From positions 1 through 7,346 of the forward strand of contig JBIOIA010000123.1 of the NCBI GenBank assembly GCA_044449445.1: 7,346 nucleotides of DNA. The letters run 5' to 3'. This DNA comes from DASXPG01 sp044449445. GTDB lineage: Bacteria > Gemmatimonadota > Gemmatimonadetes > Gemmatimonadales > JACORV01. A program made the translations under genes and the position numbers. Below, one piece after another: positions 1-6,367 of the stretch. Numbering within the stretch: the first letter of the stretch is position 1; every line of letters starts with the position of its first letter. Below the pieces are notes generated by a model. It had not been told where the DNA came from. It did no database searches and worked only from the letters and a program-made list of their open reading frames with translations.

Positions 1-294
1 GTACGCGCTGTACTCGCCGAGCGAGTGGCCGGCGGCCGCCACCACGCGTGGCGCCAGCGCGTTGCCCACCACCGCCCACACCGCCGCCGAGTGCGCCAGG
101 ATCGCGGGCTGCGCGTGATCGGTGCGCGTCAGCAGCTCCTCGGGCCCCTCCCACATCACCTTCGAGAGGGCGATGCCGAGCGCGGCGTCGATGGCCGCGA
201 ACACTTCGCGCGCGGCCGGAAACGCCTCGGCCAGGTCCTTCCCCATCCCGATTTTCTGCGAACCCTGCCCCGGGCAGAGCAGCAGCGCCTTCAC
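1..294 (-). CDS. fabD: Malonyl-CoA:ACP transacylase, N-terminal part (cut by window edge)
   Basis: FabD moves the malonyl group from CoA to acyl carrier protein, supplying the extender unit for type II fatty-acid synthesis in the cytoplasm. Only the first 98 codons are visible; the rest lies beyond base 1. The N-terminus reads MKALLLCPGQGSQKIGMG, with the family's PGQGSQ motif at about residues 8-13. The nucleophile elbow GHSLGEY is at residues 89-95, with the catalytic serine at residue 91, close to Ser92 of E. coli FabD. The catalytic histidine would lie outside the window. The GTG start shares a GTGA overlap with the fabH stop. Another GTG one codon upstream is also possible, and no strong Shine-Dalgarno sequence separates the two. 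Position directly after fabH matches the common fabH-fabD order. The identification is secure; the exact start is less so. Confidence 0.95.
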   Translation of the reverse strand, partial: MKALLLCPGQGSQKIGMGKDLAEAFPAAREVFAAIDAALGIALSKVMWEGPEELLTRTDHAQPAILAHSAAVWAVVGNALAPRVVAAAGHSLGEYSAY

Positions 295-1277
295 CACTTC
301 AGGACCATCGAGCCCCAGGTGAACCCGGCGCCGAACGTCACCAGCAGAACGGTCATGCCGGGCTTGAGCCTGCCGGCGCGCCGCGCCTCGTCGAGCGCGA
401 TCGGAATCGAGGCCGAGGAGGTGTTGCCGTAACGATCCACGTTCACGTACACGCGCTCCATCGGGATGTGCGCGTGATCGGCCGTCGCCTCGATGATCCG
501 GATGTTGGCCTGGTGCGGCACCAGCAGGTCAACGTCCTTGCCCGCAATGCCCGCGCGCTCGAGCGCCTTGCTCGCGGCATCGGCCATCGAGCGGACCGCG
601 TTCTTGAACACTTCGCGACCGGCCATCTTGATGAAGTAGCCGTGCGGATCGTAGCCCTCGGTGCCCGGCGGGCAGATCGTGCCGCCCGATGGGCGCCACA
701 GCAGCTCGACCAGGTTGCCGTCGCTCTCGAGATAGCTGGAGACGATGCCGCTCGAGCCGTCGCCCTTCGTGAGGACCGCCGCGCCCGCGCCGTCGCCGAA
801 CAGCACCGCGGTCGAGCGGTCGCTGTAGTCGGTGATCGCGCTGAGCTTCTCCGCACCGAGCACGAGCACCCGCTCGGCGGCGCCGGCGTTGATCATGCTC
901 TCGCCGATCACCAGCGCGTAGATCCAGCCCGAACACGCCGCCGCGATGTCGAACGCCTTGGCCTTCGCCGCGCCGAGCCGGGCCTGGAGGTCCACCGCCA
1001 CCGAGGGCAGCAGCCGGTCCGGGGTCGCCGACGCCACGATGATCGTGTCCAGCTTGTCGGCACCGAAACCCGCCTCGGCGAGTGCGCGCGCGCTCGCCTC
1101 GGCGGCCATCTGGGCCGTGGTCTCGTCGCGCCGCGCGATGTGGCGCTCGCGGATGCCGGTGCGCTCGCGTATCCACGTGTCCGAGGTGTCGAGCATGGTC
1201 TCGAACTCGGCGTTCGTGAGCACGCGCTCGGGCACGTAGGTGCCCAGGCCGGCGAGCGCGACGGTGGGCTTCTTCAC
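291..1277 (-). CDS. fabH: Beta-ketoacyl-ACP synthase III (KASIII)
   Basis: FabH condenses an acyl-CoA primer with malonyl-ACP, the first step of type II fatty-acid elongation. The protein has 328 residues, normal for the family. The thiolase-fold catalytic triad is visible: Cys115 in AAACSGW, His255 in VPHQANIR and Asn285 in DRYGNTSSAS. The glycine-rich LFGDGAGAAVL stretch (159-169) and the C-terminal FGAGFTWGS (315-323) are also typical. The GTG start overlaps the plsX stop by four bases (GTGA), with a GAGG stretch about nine bases upstream inside plsX. The N-terminus, with GLGTYVPERVLTN near residue 11, fits homologues without extension. The end overlaps the fabD start in the same way, so the three genes are probably translated from one message. 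Primer preference (acetyl or branched) cannot be read from this sequence. Confidence 0.97.
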   Translation of the reverse strand: MKKPTVALAGLGTYVPERVLTNAEFETMLDTSDTWIRERTGIRERHIARRDETTAQMAAEASARALAEAGFGADKLDTIIVASATPDRLLPSVAVDLQARLGAAKAKAFDIAAACSGWIYALVIGESMINAGAAERVLVLGAEKLSAITDYSDRSTAVLFGDGAGAAVLTKGDGSSGIVSSYLESDGNLVELLWRPSGGTICPPGTEGYDPHGYFIKMAGREVFKNAVRSMADAASKALERAGIAGKDVDLLVPHQANIRIIEATADHAHIPMERVYVNVDRYGNTSSASIPIALDEARRAGRLKPGMTVLLVTFGAGFTWGSMVLKW

Positions 1278-2281
1278 CGCGCCGCCGCCTCGACCCGGAA
1301 TTCCTTCGCCATGTGATTGACCAGGCCGTTGCGGACGGCGTCCGCGGCGACCCTGATGGCCGCGCGAAGCGCCTCGGGCGAGCTCCGCCCGTGGCTGATG
1401 ATCGAGACGCCCATGACGCCGAGCAGCGGCGCGCCGCCGTACTCCGCGTAGTCGAGCACCTGCCAGATCTTCTTCATGCCCGCGCCGCCGGCGACCGACG
1501 CGCCGAGCTCGCGATCGACCAGCCGGTGGAAGAGCTGCGCCACCGACTCGTAGAACTTGAGCAGCACGTTACCGACGAAGCCGTCGCACACCACCACGTC
1601 GAACGGCCCCTTGTCGCACTTCCCGCGCAGGATGTCGCGGCCCTCGATGTTGCCGACGAACGACAGCCCGCTCTCAGACAGCAGCCGATGCGCCTCCTTG
1701 GCGGCGGCGTTTCCCTTCTCTGCTTCCTCGCCGATGTTGAGGAGGCCGACGGCCGGCGTGGGGCGGCCGAAGATGTCGCGTACGTACTGGACGCCGAGCC
1801 GCGCGAAGCCGAGCAGCTCCTGCGCCGAGCAGTCCACGTTGGCGCCGGCATCCAGGACGAGTACGGGCTTGTCGTACGTGGGGAACGGCGTGCCGATCGC
1901 GGGCCGCTCGAAACCGGGATAGAGCTTGAGGATCAGCGTCGAGGCCGCCATCACCGCGCCGGTGTTGCCGGCCGAGATGAAGGCGTCCGACTGGCCGGCC
2001 TTCTGGGCGCCGAGCCCGACGGCGATGGACGAGTTGCGCTTGCTCCGGATGGCCTGGAGCGGCTTTTCGCCCATGCCGACGACCTCGGGCGCCTCGACGA
2101 TCACGATCCGCTTGCTCGAGGGAATCGACTGGCGCGCCATCTCGCCCTCGATCGCGGCGCTCTGGCCCACCAGCTGGATGACGACTTCCTCCGGCAGCGT
2201 TTTGAGCGCGAGGGCCGCGGCGGCGACCGGAACCGCCGGCGCGTCGTCGCCGCCCATCGCGTCGACCGCGATGCGGATCAC
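1274..2281 (-). CDS. plsX: Phosphate acyltransferase PlsX
   Basis: PlsX converts acyl-ACP and phosphate to acyl-phosphate and ACP. In the PlsX/PlsY route, PlsY then acylates glycerol-3-phosphate, so this gene links fatty-acid synthesis to phospholipid formation. The 335 residues match the usual length. Visible family signatures are VDAMGGDDAP (6-15), SAGNTGA (103-109), LDAGAN (143-148), LLNIGEE (180-186), CDGFVGN (232-238), YGGAPLLG (281-288) and SHGRSS (296-301). The start is GTG, giving MIRIAVDAMGG, which is where homologues begin. It lies one base after the rpmF stop and is served by an AAGGA sequence within the last rpmF codons. The stop overlaps fabH by four bases. Placement between rpmF and fabH is a widely conserved arrangement. 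Confidence 0.97.
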   Translation of the reverse strand: MIRIAVDAMGGDDAPAVPVAAAALALKTLPEEVVIQLVGQSAAIEGEMARQSIPSSKRIVIVEAPEVVGMGEKPLQAIRSKRNSSIAVGLGAQKAGQSDAFISAGNTGAVMAASTLILKLYPGFERPAIGTPFPTYDKPVLVLDAGANVDCSAQELLGFARLGVQYVRDIFGRPTPAVGLLNIGEEAEKGNAAAKEAHRLLSESGLSFVGNIEGRDILRGKCDKGPFDVVVCDGFVGNVLLKFYESVAQLFHRLVDRELGASVAGGAGMKKIWQVLDYAEYGGAPLLGVMGVSIISHGRSSPEALRAAIRVAADAVRNGLVNHMAKEFRVEAAAR

Positions 2282-2282
2282 G

Positions 2283-2465
2283 TCACTCGTCCTTGATGTC
2301 CAGGACCTTCTTGCCGGCGTAGAAGCCGCAGTTGGGACACGCCACGTGGGGCCGGCGCGGCTCTCCGCACTTGGGACATGGGTTGAGCGTCGGCGCGACC
2401 GCCTTGTAGTGCGTGCGGCGCTTGCGCTTCTTCGACTTGGAGGTGCGTCGCTTGGGTACGGCCAT
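2283..2465 (-). CDS. rpmF: Large ribosomal subunit protein bL32
   Basis: bL32 is a small structural protein of the 50S subunit. The 60-residue product begins MAVPKRRTSKSKKRKRR, the highly basic, rRNA-contacting N-terminus typical of the family. It carries a zinc-ribbon pattern with paired cysteines at 30/33 and 43/46 (CPKC and CPNC), so it is the zinc-binding (C+) form. It ends in KKVLDIKDE. The ATG start is nine bases after the stop of the DUF177 gene, and a purine-rich GAAGAGAG stretch lies just upstream. DUF177-rpmF adjacency is a very common bacterial gene pair. If the cells also encode a cysteine-free paralogue, this copy would be expected to be the zinc-replete one. Confidence 0.97.
   Translation of the reverse strand: MAVPKRRTSKSKKRKRRTHYKAVAPTLNPCPKCGEPRRPHVACPNCGFYAGKKVLDIKDE
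2290..2294 (-). promoter_or_regulatory. Ribosome binding site of plsX inside rpmF
   Basis: The minus strand reads AAGGA here, eight bases before the GTG start of plsX. It lies within the final codons of rpmF and supports the GTG start. Terminating ribosomes on rpmF would be positioned to reinitiate on plsX. The site is seen in the sequence; coupling is inferred. Confidence 0.6.
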
Positions 2466-2474
2466 TGGCTCTCT

Positions 2475-2990
2475 TCAATCCTTCCGCGTGTCGGCCTTGG
2501 GCAGGCCGTTCAGGGCGTCCCAGCGCGAATCGCTCCGCGGCGGGCAGTCGCATGGTCCATCGTTCAGGTTCGCGCCGCAGCGCGGGCACAGGCCTTTGCA
2601 GTCGGGCCGGCACTCGGCGAACGGCGGCACGGCGAGCAGCAGCTCCTCGCGCAGGGTGTCGGTCAGGTCCAGCACCCTGGTGCGGGGAGGAATGGTGTAA
2701 CACCCCTCGCCCTCAGGGGTCTCCTCGTCCGCGGCGAAAACCAGGCCGCGGGACTCCGAGATCGGCAGCTCGATGTCCCCCAGGCAACGGCGACACTCGA
2801 GGCGCACCTTCGTCTCGAACTGGACGCGCCAGTAGTACTTCCCTTCACCGGCTCCGCTGAAGCGTCCACGGACCTTGAGAGGCGTGGCCAGGGACCAGTC
2901 GGCCCCGGCCAGAATCGGGTCGTCGGGAGCTACTTCGCCGGTGGTGTCGACCGGGCCGGCGTGGACCTCGGAGAGGGCGACGCGCAGCAT
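2475..2990 (-). CDS. DUF177/YceD family protein (ribosome-assembly associated)
   Basis: This family is encoded next to rpmF across bacteria and chloroplast-bearing lineages, and has been linked to 23S rRNA and large-subunit biogenesis. The molecular activity is not settled. The product has 171 residues. It shows a CRRC pair at 66/69 after a beta-rich N-terminal half, then LREELLLAVPPFAEC and a dense cysteine cluster at 127, 131, 135, 138, 147 and 149 (CKGLCPRCG is recognisable). The tail has SRWDALNGL, the usual end of the family. The cysteines suggest metal binding, which is inferred. The ATG start matches the typical MLR start, but no clear Shine-Dalgarno sequence precedes it. It is the first gene after the only sizeable gap in the window, so it may head its own transcription unit. 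Confidence 0.9.
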   Translation of the reverse strand: MLRVALSEVHAGPVDTTGEVAPDDPILAGADWSLATPLKVRGRFSGAGEGKYYWRVQFETKVRLECRRCLGDIELPISESRGLVFAADEETPEGEGCYTIPPRTRVLDLTDTLREELLLAVPPFAECRPDCKGLCPRCGANLNDGPCDCPPRSDSRWDALNGLPKADTRKD

Positions 2991-3031
2991 AAGGGGCGGA
3001 AAGCTAACTCGTTGTGGGGCTTGATGGAAGG
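2991..3031 (-). other. 41-base spacer between ndk and the DUF177 gene
   Basis: This is the only intergenic stretch longer than ten bases. It separates the energy-metabolism genes from the ribosome and lipid genes. On the minus strand it contains the comparatively AT-rich GAGTTAGCTTT. I see no convincing paired -35/-10 boxes and no strong hairpin followed by a T-run, so neither a promoter nor a terminator is called. A weak internal promoter remains possible. Confidence 0.5.
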
Positions 3032-3442
3032 TCAGGCCAGCTCAGCCTCGGTGAAGAAGAAACCGACCTCGCGCCGCGCGGTTTCATCCGAATCCGAGGC
3101 GTGAATGGCGTTGCGCTCCTTGGACTCGGCGTAGAGGGCCCGGACGGTGCCCGGCGCGGCGTCTTTGGGGTCGGTGGCCCCGATGACCTCGCGCAGCTTC
3201 GCCACCGCGCCCTCCCGCTCCAGCGCCAGGGGGACGCACGCCCCGGACGTCATGAAGGTGACCAGCGGCCGGAAGAACGGCCGCTCCTTGTGCACGGCGT
3301 AGAACGCCTCGGCCTGCGGAGTCGTGAGCTTGACCATACGGGCGGCCCGGACCTTGAAGCCGGACTGCTCCAGATGAGCGAGGACCTTGCCGGCCTTGCC
3401 GGAGGCGACGGCGTCGGGCTTGATGATGGCGAGCGTCAGCAT
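3032..3442 (-). CDS. ndk: Nucleoside diphosphate kinase
   Basis: Ndk transfers the gamma phosphate between nucleoside triphosphates and diphosphates through a phosphohistidine, balancing cytoplasmic NTP and dNTP pools. The 136-residue product is slightly shorter than E. coli Ndk. Visible family features are IIKPDAV with Lys8, HKERPFF with Tyr48 and Phe56, and Arg84 and Thr90 in LREVIGATDP. Further along are PGTVR with Arg101 and the active-site NAIHASDS with Asn111 and phosphorylated His114. The usual motif is HGSDS, so alanine replaces glycine after the histidine; this is a mild variant, not a sign of inactivity. The frame is open much further upstream, but homology begins at this ATG, two bases after the stop of the EIIA-CBS gene. 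A GGGGA sequence about nine bases upstream can serve as the ribosome site. Confidence 0.97.
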   Translation of the reverse strand: MLTLAIIKPDAVASGKAGKVLAHLEQSGFKVRAARMVKLTTPQAEAFYAVHKERPFFRPLVTFMTSGACVPLALEREGAVAKLREVIGATDPKDAAPGTVRALYAESKERNAIHASDSDETARREVGFFFTEAELA

Positions 3443-3444
3443 GT

Positions 3445-4359
3445 TCAGGTCCCCAGGAGTTTTCGGATGATGTCGCTGCGGGTCAGGAAGCCGACCAGCG
3501 CGCCCTCGCGGGTCACGGGAAAGCGGTCCACCGATCGCGACAGCATGAGGGCCGCGGCCTCGGCGACGGTCTGGTCCTCGGCGAGGCACAGCACGCTGCG
3601 GTCCATCACGTCGCGCACCGGGGCCGCGCCGGGATCGACGCTCGCGGCCTTGGGGCCCCTGGACCTTCGGCGCACGGCCCGGAACTGGCCGGTGCTGATG
3701 TCCGACACGGTCTGCGGCAGCAGGAAGTGCAGCAGGTGCGCGTCGCTGAGCAGGCCGACCACTTCCCCGTTCTTGCCCATGACCGGGACCGCGCGGACCT
3801 TGTGCGCGAGCATCGTCCGCGCGGCCTCGCGCAGCGGGGTCTCGGCCGATACCGAAATCAGCGTCTTCGACATGACGTCACCCACCGTGACGTCCGGAGG
3901 CACAGGTGTTTCCCCGAGCGCCGGGATCCGGAGCACTTCCTCGGCATTCTTCGCGGCGTGCAGCGCGGCCAGGACTTCGTCGCTGGCGAGTGCCTGCGCG
4001 ACGGCACTCATCGCCCGCAGGTAGGCCGGCGCGTCGCTCGTGGGCGCGATGATGAGGATGACGATCCTGGCGCAGCGGCTCGGGTCGTCCGCCAGGCAGA
4101 TGGGCTCCGCCGTGACGCCGAGCGCCAGTGCCAGGCCCTTCGCCGCGGCGGTGCGGAAGTGCGGCAGGAACGCGCGGCCGCCCACGATCACGATGTCTTC
4201 CGGCCACTCGGTCTTGAGGATCTCGGTGAGCTTCGCGTCGTCGGCGACGGCGCCGGAGGCGGCGAGCGCCTTCGCGAGCTGCCGGGTCGCGTCGCGGACG
4301 CTGCGTGCCTTGAGGGGCACGGCGATGCGACGCGCGTCGAGCAGTTCCAGCAGTTTCAC
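3445..4359 (-). CDS. PTS EIIA type-2 domain fused to a CBS domain pair
   Basis: The 304-residue soluble protein has two parts. Residues 1 to about 150 look like a PTS EIIA type-2 (fructose/nitrogen) domain. The phosphorylatable histidine is expected at His67 in AFLPHFR, followed by LALALGV and EPI as in the family. Residues about 157-215 and 246-302 are two CBS repeats, the fold that commonly senses adenine nucleotides. They are joined by a basic linker containing RRRSRGPK. CBS repeat 2 keeps the T-x-x-D ribose motif (TRSD, 293-296), whereas repeat 1 has SDAH (205-208) and lacks the aspartate. No membrane segment or EIIB/EIIC domain is present, so transport is unlikely; a phosphorylation- and nucleotide-responsive regulator is inferred. 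The GTG start overlaps the sucD stop (GTGA) with an AAGG seven bases upstream. Domain calls are firm; the target is unknown. Confidence 0.85.
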   Translation of the reverse strand: MKLLELLDARRIAVPLKARSVRDATRQLAKALAASGAVADDAKLTEILKTEWPEDIVIVGGRAFLPHFRTAAAKGLALALGVTAEPICLADDPSRCARIVILIIAPTSDAPAYLRAMSAVAQALASDEVLAALHAAKNAEEVLRIPALGETPVPPDVTVGDVMSKTLISVSAETPLREAARTMLAHKVRAVPVMGKNGEVVGLLSDAHLLHFLLPQTVSDISTGQFRAVRRRSRGPKAASVDPGAAPVRDVMDRSVLCLAEDQTVAEAAALMLSRSVDRFPVTREGALVGFLTRSDIIRKLLGT

Positions 4360-5225
4360 AGCCGGGCCTTGATCAGGGGCACCACGTCGGCCGGGCGCTT
4401 CATCACCGCGATGCCGGCGTTCTCGAAGGCCTGCATCTTCTCGGCGGCCGTTCCCGAGGAGCCCGAGATGATGGCGCCCGCGTGGCCCATGCGGCGCCCC
4501 GGCGGCGCGGTCTGCCCGGCGATGAAGCCCACCACCGGCTTCTTCATCTTCGTCTTCACGAATTCGGCCGCCTGCTGCTCGTCGGTGCCGCCGATCTCGC
4601 CGATCATCACGCACGCCGTTGTCGCCTTGTCCCGCTCGAACGCGGCGAGGCAGTCGATGAAGTTGGTCCCGATGATCGGGTCGCCGCCGATGCCCACGCA
4701 CGTCGTCTGGCCGATGCCCGCGCGCGTGAGCTGGTAGACCACCTCGTAGGTCAGCGTGCCGGAGCGCGACACCACGCCGACCGGCCCCGGCGCCGCGAGC
4801 ATGCCGGGGATGATCCCGACCTTGCACACGCCCGGCGTGATGAGCCCCGGGCAGTTGGGTCCGACGAGCCGGGCGCCCTTCTCGCGCACGTACGGCATCA
4901 CGCGCGTCATGTCGAGCACCGCCACACCCTCGGTGATGCATACGATCAGCTTGATGCCGGCGTCGGCCGCCTCGAACACGGCGTCGGCGGCGAACTTCGC
5001 CGGCACGTAGATCACCGACACGTTCGCGCCCGCGCTGGCCACGGCGTCCGCCACGGTGTTGAAGATCGGCACCGTGCCCTCGAACGTCTGCCCACCCTTC
5101 CCCGGCGTCACGCCCGCCACGACGTTCGTGCCGTACTGCATCATGGACCTGGCGTGGAACGAGCCGTCACGGCCCGTGATGCCCTGGACGACGAGCCGCG
5201 TGTCCTGGTCGATGAAGATGCTCAC
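4356..5225 (-). CDS. sucD: Succinyl-CoA synthetase alpha subunit (ADP/GDP-forming)
   Basis: SucD is the CoA-binding, phosphohistidine-bearing subunit of succinyl-CoA synthetase. With SucC it converts succinyl-CoA, phosphate and NDP to succinate, CoA and NTP in the TCA cycle. The 289 residues match E. coli SucD in length. The N-terminal CoA-binding part shows VQGITGRDGSFHA (13-25) and TPGKGG (40-45). GPNCPG lies at 122-127, SRSGTLTYE at 153-161 and GIGGDP at 178-183. The phosphorylated His248 sits in GRRMGHAGAI. The GTG start overlaps the sucC stop by four bases (GTGA), with AAGG four bases upstream. An open frame continues further upstream but matches sucC in another frame, so it is not part of the protein. 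The tight sucC-sucD coupling fits equal production of the two subunits. Confidence 0.97.
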   Translation of the reverse strand: MSIFIDQDTRLVVQGITGRDGSFHARSMMQYGTNVVAGVTPGKGGQTFEGTVPIFNTVADAVASAGANVSVIYVPAKFAADAVFEAADAGIKLIVCITEGVAVLDMTRVMPYVREKGARLVGPNCPGLITPGVCKVGIIPGMLAAPGPVGVVSRSGTLTYEVVYQLTRAGIGQTTCVGIGGDPIIGTNFIDCLAAFERDKATTACVMIGEIGGTDEQQAAEFVKTKMKKPVVGFIAGQTAPPGRRMGHAGAIISGSSGTAAEKMQAFENAGIAVMKRPADVVPLIKARL

Positions 5226-6367
5226 GCGGCCTTGCCCCCGGTCACCAGGGCGACCGCCTGCTTGACCGCTTCGTCCATGTCGGTGAGCGCCTTCATATGG
5301 GCGCCCTTCAGGATCTCGACCGCCTCTTTCTCGTTCGTCCCGGTCAGGCGGATGACGATCGGGACAGTGACCTTGAACTGCCTGGTCGCGGCGACGATGC
5401 CGTTGGCCACGTCGTCGCAGCGCGTGATCCCGCCGAAGATGTTGAACAGGATCGCTTTCACGTGCTTGTCGGCGGTGATGATGCGGAGCGCGCTCACGAC
5501 CTTCTCGGGGTTCGACGAGCCGCCGATGTCGAGGAAGTTGGCAGGTTCGCCGCCGTAGTACTTCACCAGGTCCATCGTCGCCATCGCCAGGCCCGCGCCG
5601 TTCACGACGCACCCGACGTTTCCGTCCAGCTTGATGTACGTGAGGTTGGCCTCGCGCGCCGTGACCTCGCTCGGCTCTTCGGCCGTCGAATCGCGCAGCG
5701 CCGCGATCTCGGGGCGGCGGTCCAGCTCGTTGTCGTCCACGACGATCTTGACGTCGAGCGCGGCCACCTGACCCTCGAGCGTCACGACCAGCGGATTGAT
5801 CTCGGCGAGCGAAGCGCCCGCGTTCACGAACGCCAGGTAGAGCTTCTGGAGAATGTCCGCCGCCTGACGCGCCTTCGCGGCGTCGTCGTAGAGACGGAAG
5901 GCGAGGCCCAGCGCCTGGTGCGGCAGCAGGCCGTAGCGCGCGTCCACGCGCTGGCGGAAGATCTTCTCCGGCGTCTTCGCTGCGACTTCCTCGATGTCGA
6001 TGCCGCCCGCCGGGCTCACCATGAAGACCGGTGACTGCGAGCCCCGGTCCACGATCACGCCGACGTAGGCCTCGCTGGCGATCTCAGCCGCGGGGGCCAC
6101 GAGGACCTTGTGCACCGTGAGGCCCTTGATCTTCATGCCGAGGATTTTCGATGCGAGGGTCTCGGCTTCCGCCGCCGACGCGGCGAGCTTCACGCCGCCC
6201 GCCTTGCCGCGACCACCCGCGTGCACCTGCGCCTTGACGACCACCTTGCCGCCAAGCCGCTCGGCGATCTGGCGGGCCTCGGCCGGCGTGGTGGCGACCT
6301 CGCCGGGCGGCACGGCAATGCCGGCCTTCCGGAGCAGATCGCGCGCCTGGTACTCGTGGAGATTCAT
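5222..6367 (-). CDS. sucC: Succinyl-CoA synthetase beta subunit
   Basis: SucC is the nucleotide-binding subunit of succinyl-CoA synthetase, with an N-terminal ATP-grasp fold and a C-terminal succinyl-binding domain. The 381 residues match the family. The protein begins MNLHEYQARDLL, the classic start. Lys45 in VVVKAQVHAGGRGKAGG is the nucleotide-binding lysine region. Asn191 in EINPLV and Asp205 in LDVKIVV are the expected magnesium ligands. NGAGLAMATMD (256-266), FLDIGG (278-283) and NIFGGITRCD (309-318) complete the signature. ATP versus GTP preference cannot be decided from what I see. The ATG start overlaps the stop of the carbamate kinase gene by four bases (ATGA), and GGGAG four bases upstream can act as ribosome site. 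A longer in-frame extension into the kinase gene is rejected because homology begins at this methionine. Confidence 0.97.
   Translation of the reverse strand: MNLHEYQARDLLRKAGIAVPPGEVATTPAEARQIAERLGGKVVVKAQVHAGGRGKAGGVKLAASAAEAETLASKILGMKIKGLTVHKVLVAPAAEIASEAYVGVIVDRGSQSPVFMVSPAGGIDIEEVAAKTPEKIFRQRVDARYGLLPHQALGLAFRLYDDAAKARQAADILQKLYLAFVNAGASLAEINPLVVTLEGQVAALDVKIVVDDNELDRRPEIAALRDSTAEEPSEVTAREANLTYIKLDGNVGCVVNGAGLAMATMDLVKYYGGEPANFLDIGGSSNPEKVVSALRIITADKHVKAILFNIFGGITRCDDVANGIVAATRQFKVTVPIVIRLTGTNEKEAVEILKGAHMKALTDMDEAVKQAVALVTGGKAA

Noticed and set aside
48..1316. A 422-codon open frame on the plus strand opposite fabD and fabH
   Set aside because: Its product is a low-complexity Arg/Ala/Pro/His-rich sequence with no recognisable domain. 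It lies antisense to two certain genes, as expected from high GC at third codon positions.
2991..3031. A possible intrinsic terminator between ndk and the DUF177 gene
   Set aside because: Only a four-base AAGC/GCTT pairing with a long loop is available, and no T-run follows on the minus strand.
1313..3104. Long plus-strand open frames opposite plsX, rpmF and the DUF177 gene
   Set aside because: They are antisense to genes with clear family motifs, have biased composition and show no domain or start context of their own.
3100..3112. Alanine in place of glycine in the Ndk active-site motif (HASDS) as a sign of inactivation
   Set aside because: The catalytic histidine and the other active-site residues are intact, and small residues are tolerated at this position.
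3443..3589. An N-terminal extension of Ndk by 49 residues
   Set aside because: It is the EIIA-CBS gene in another frame, and Ndk proteins begin just before the IIKPDAV motif.
3727..4737. A 336-codon plus-strand open frame opposite the EIIA-CBS and sucD genes
   Set aside because: It is Arg/His-rich with no recognisable motif, and both opposing genes are convincing.
3445..4941. A 498-codon version of the EIIA-CBS gene extending into sucD
   Set aside because: The extra N-terminal part is Arg/Gly/His-rich out-of-frame sucD sequence. The EIIA domain begins at the GTG overlapping the sucD stop.
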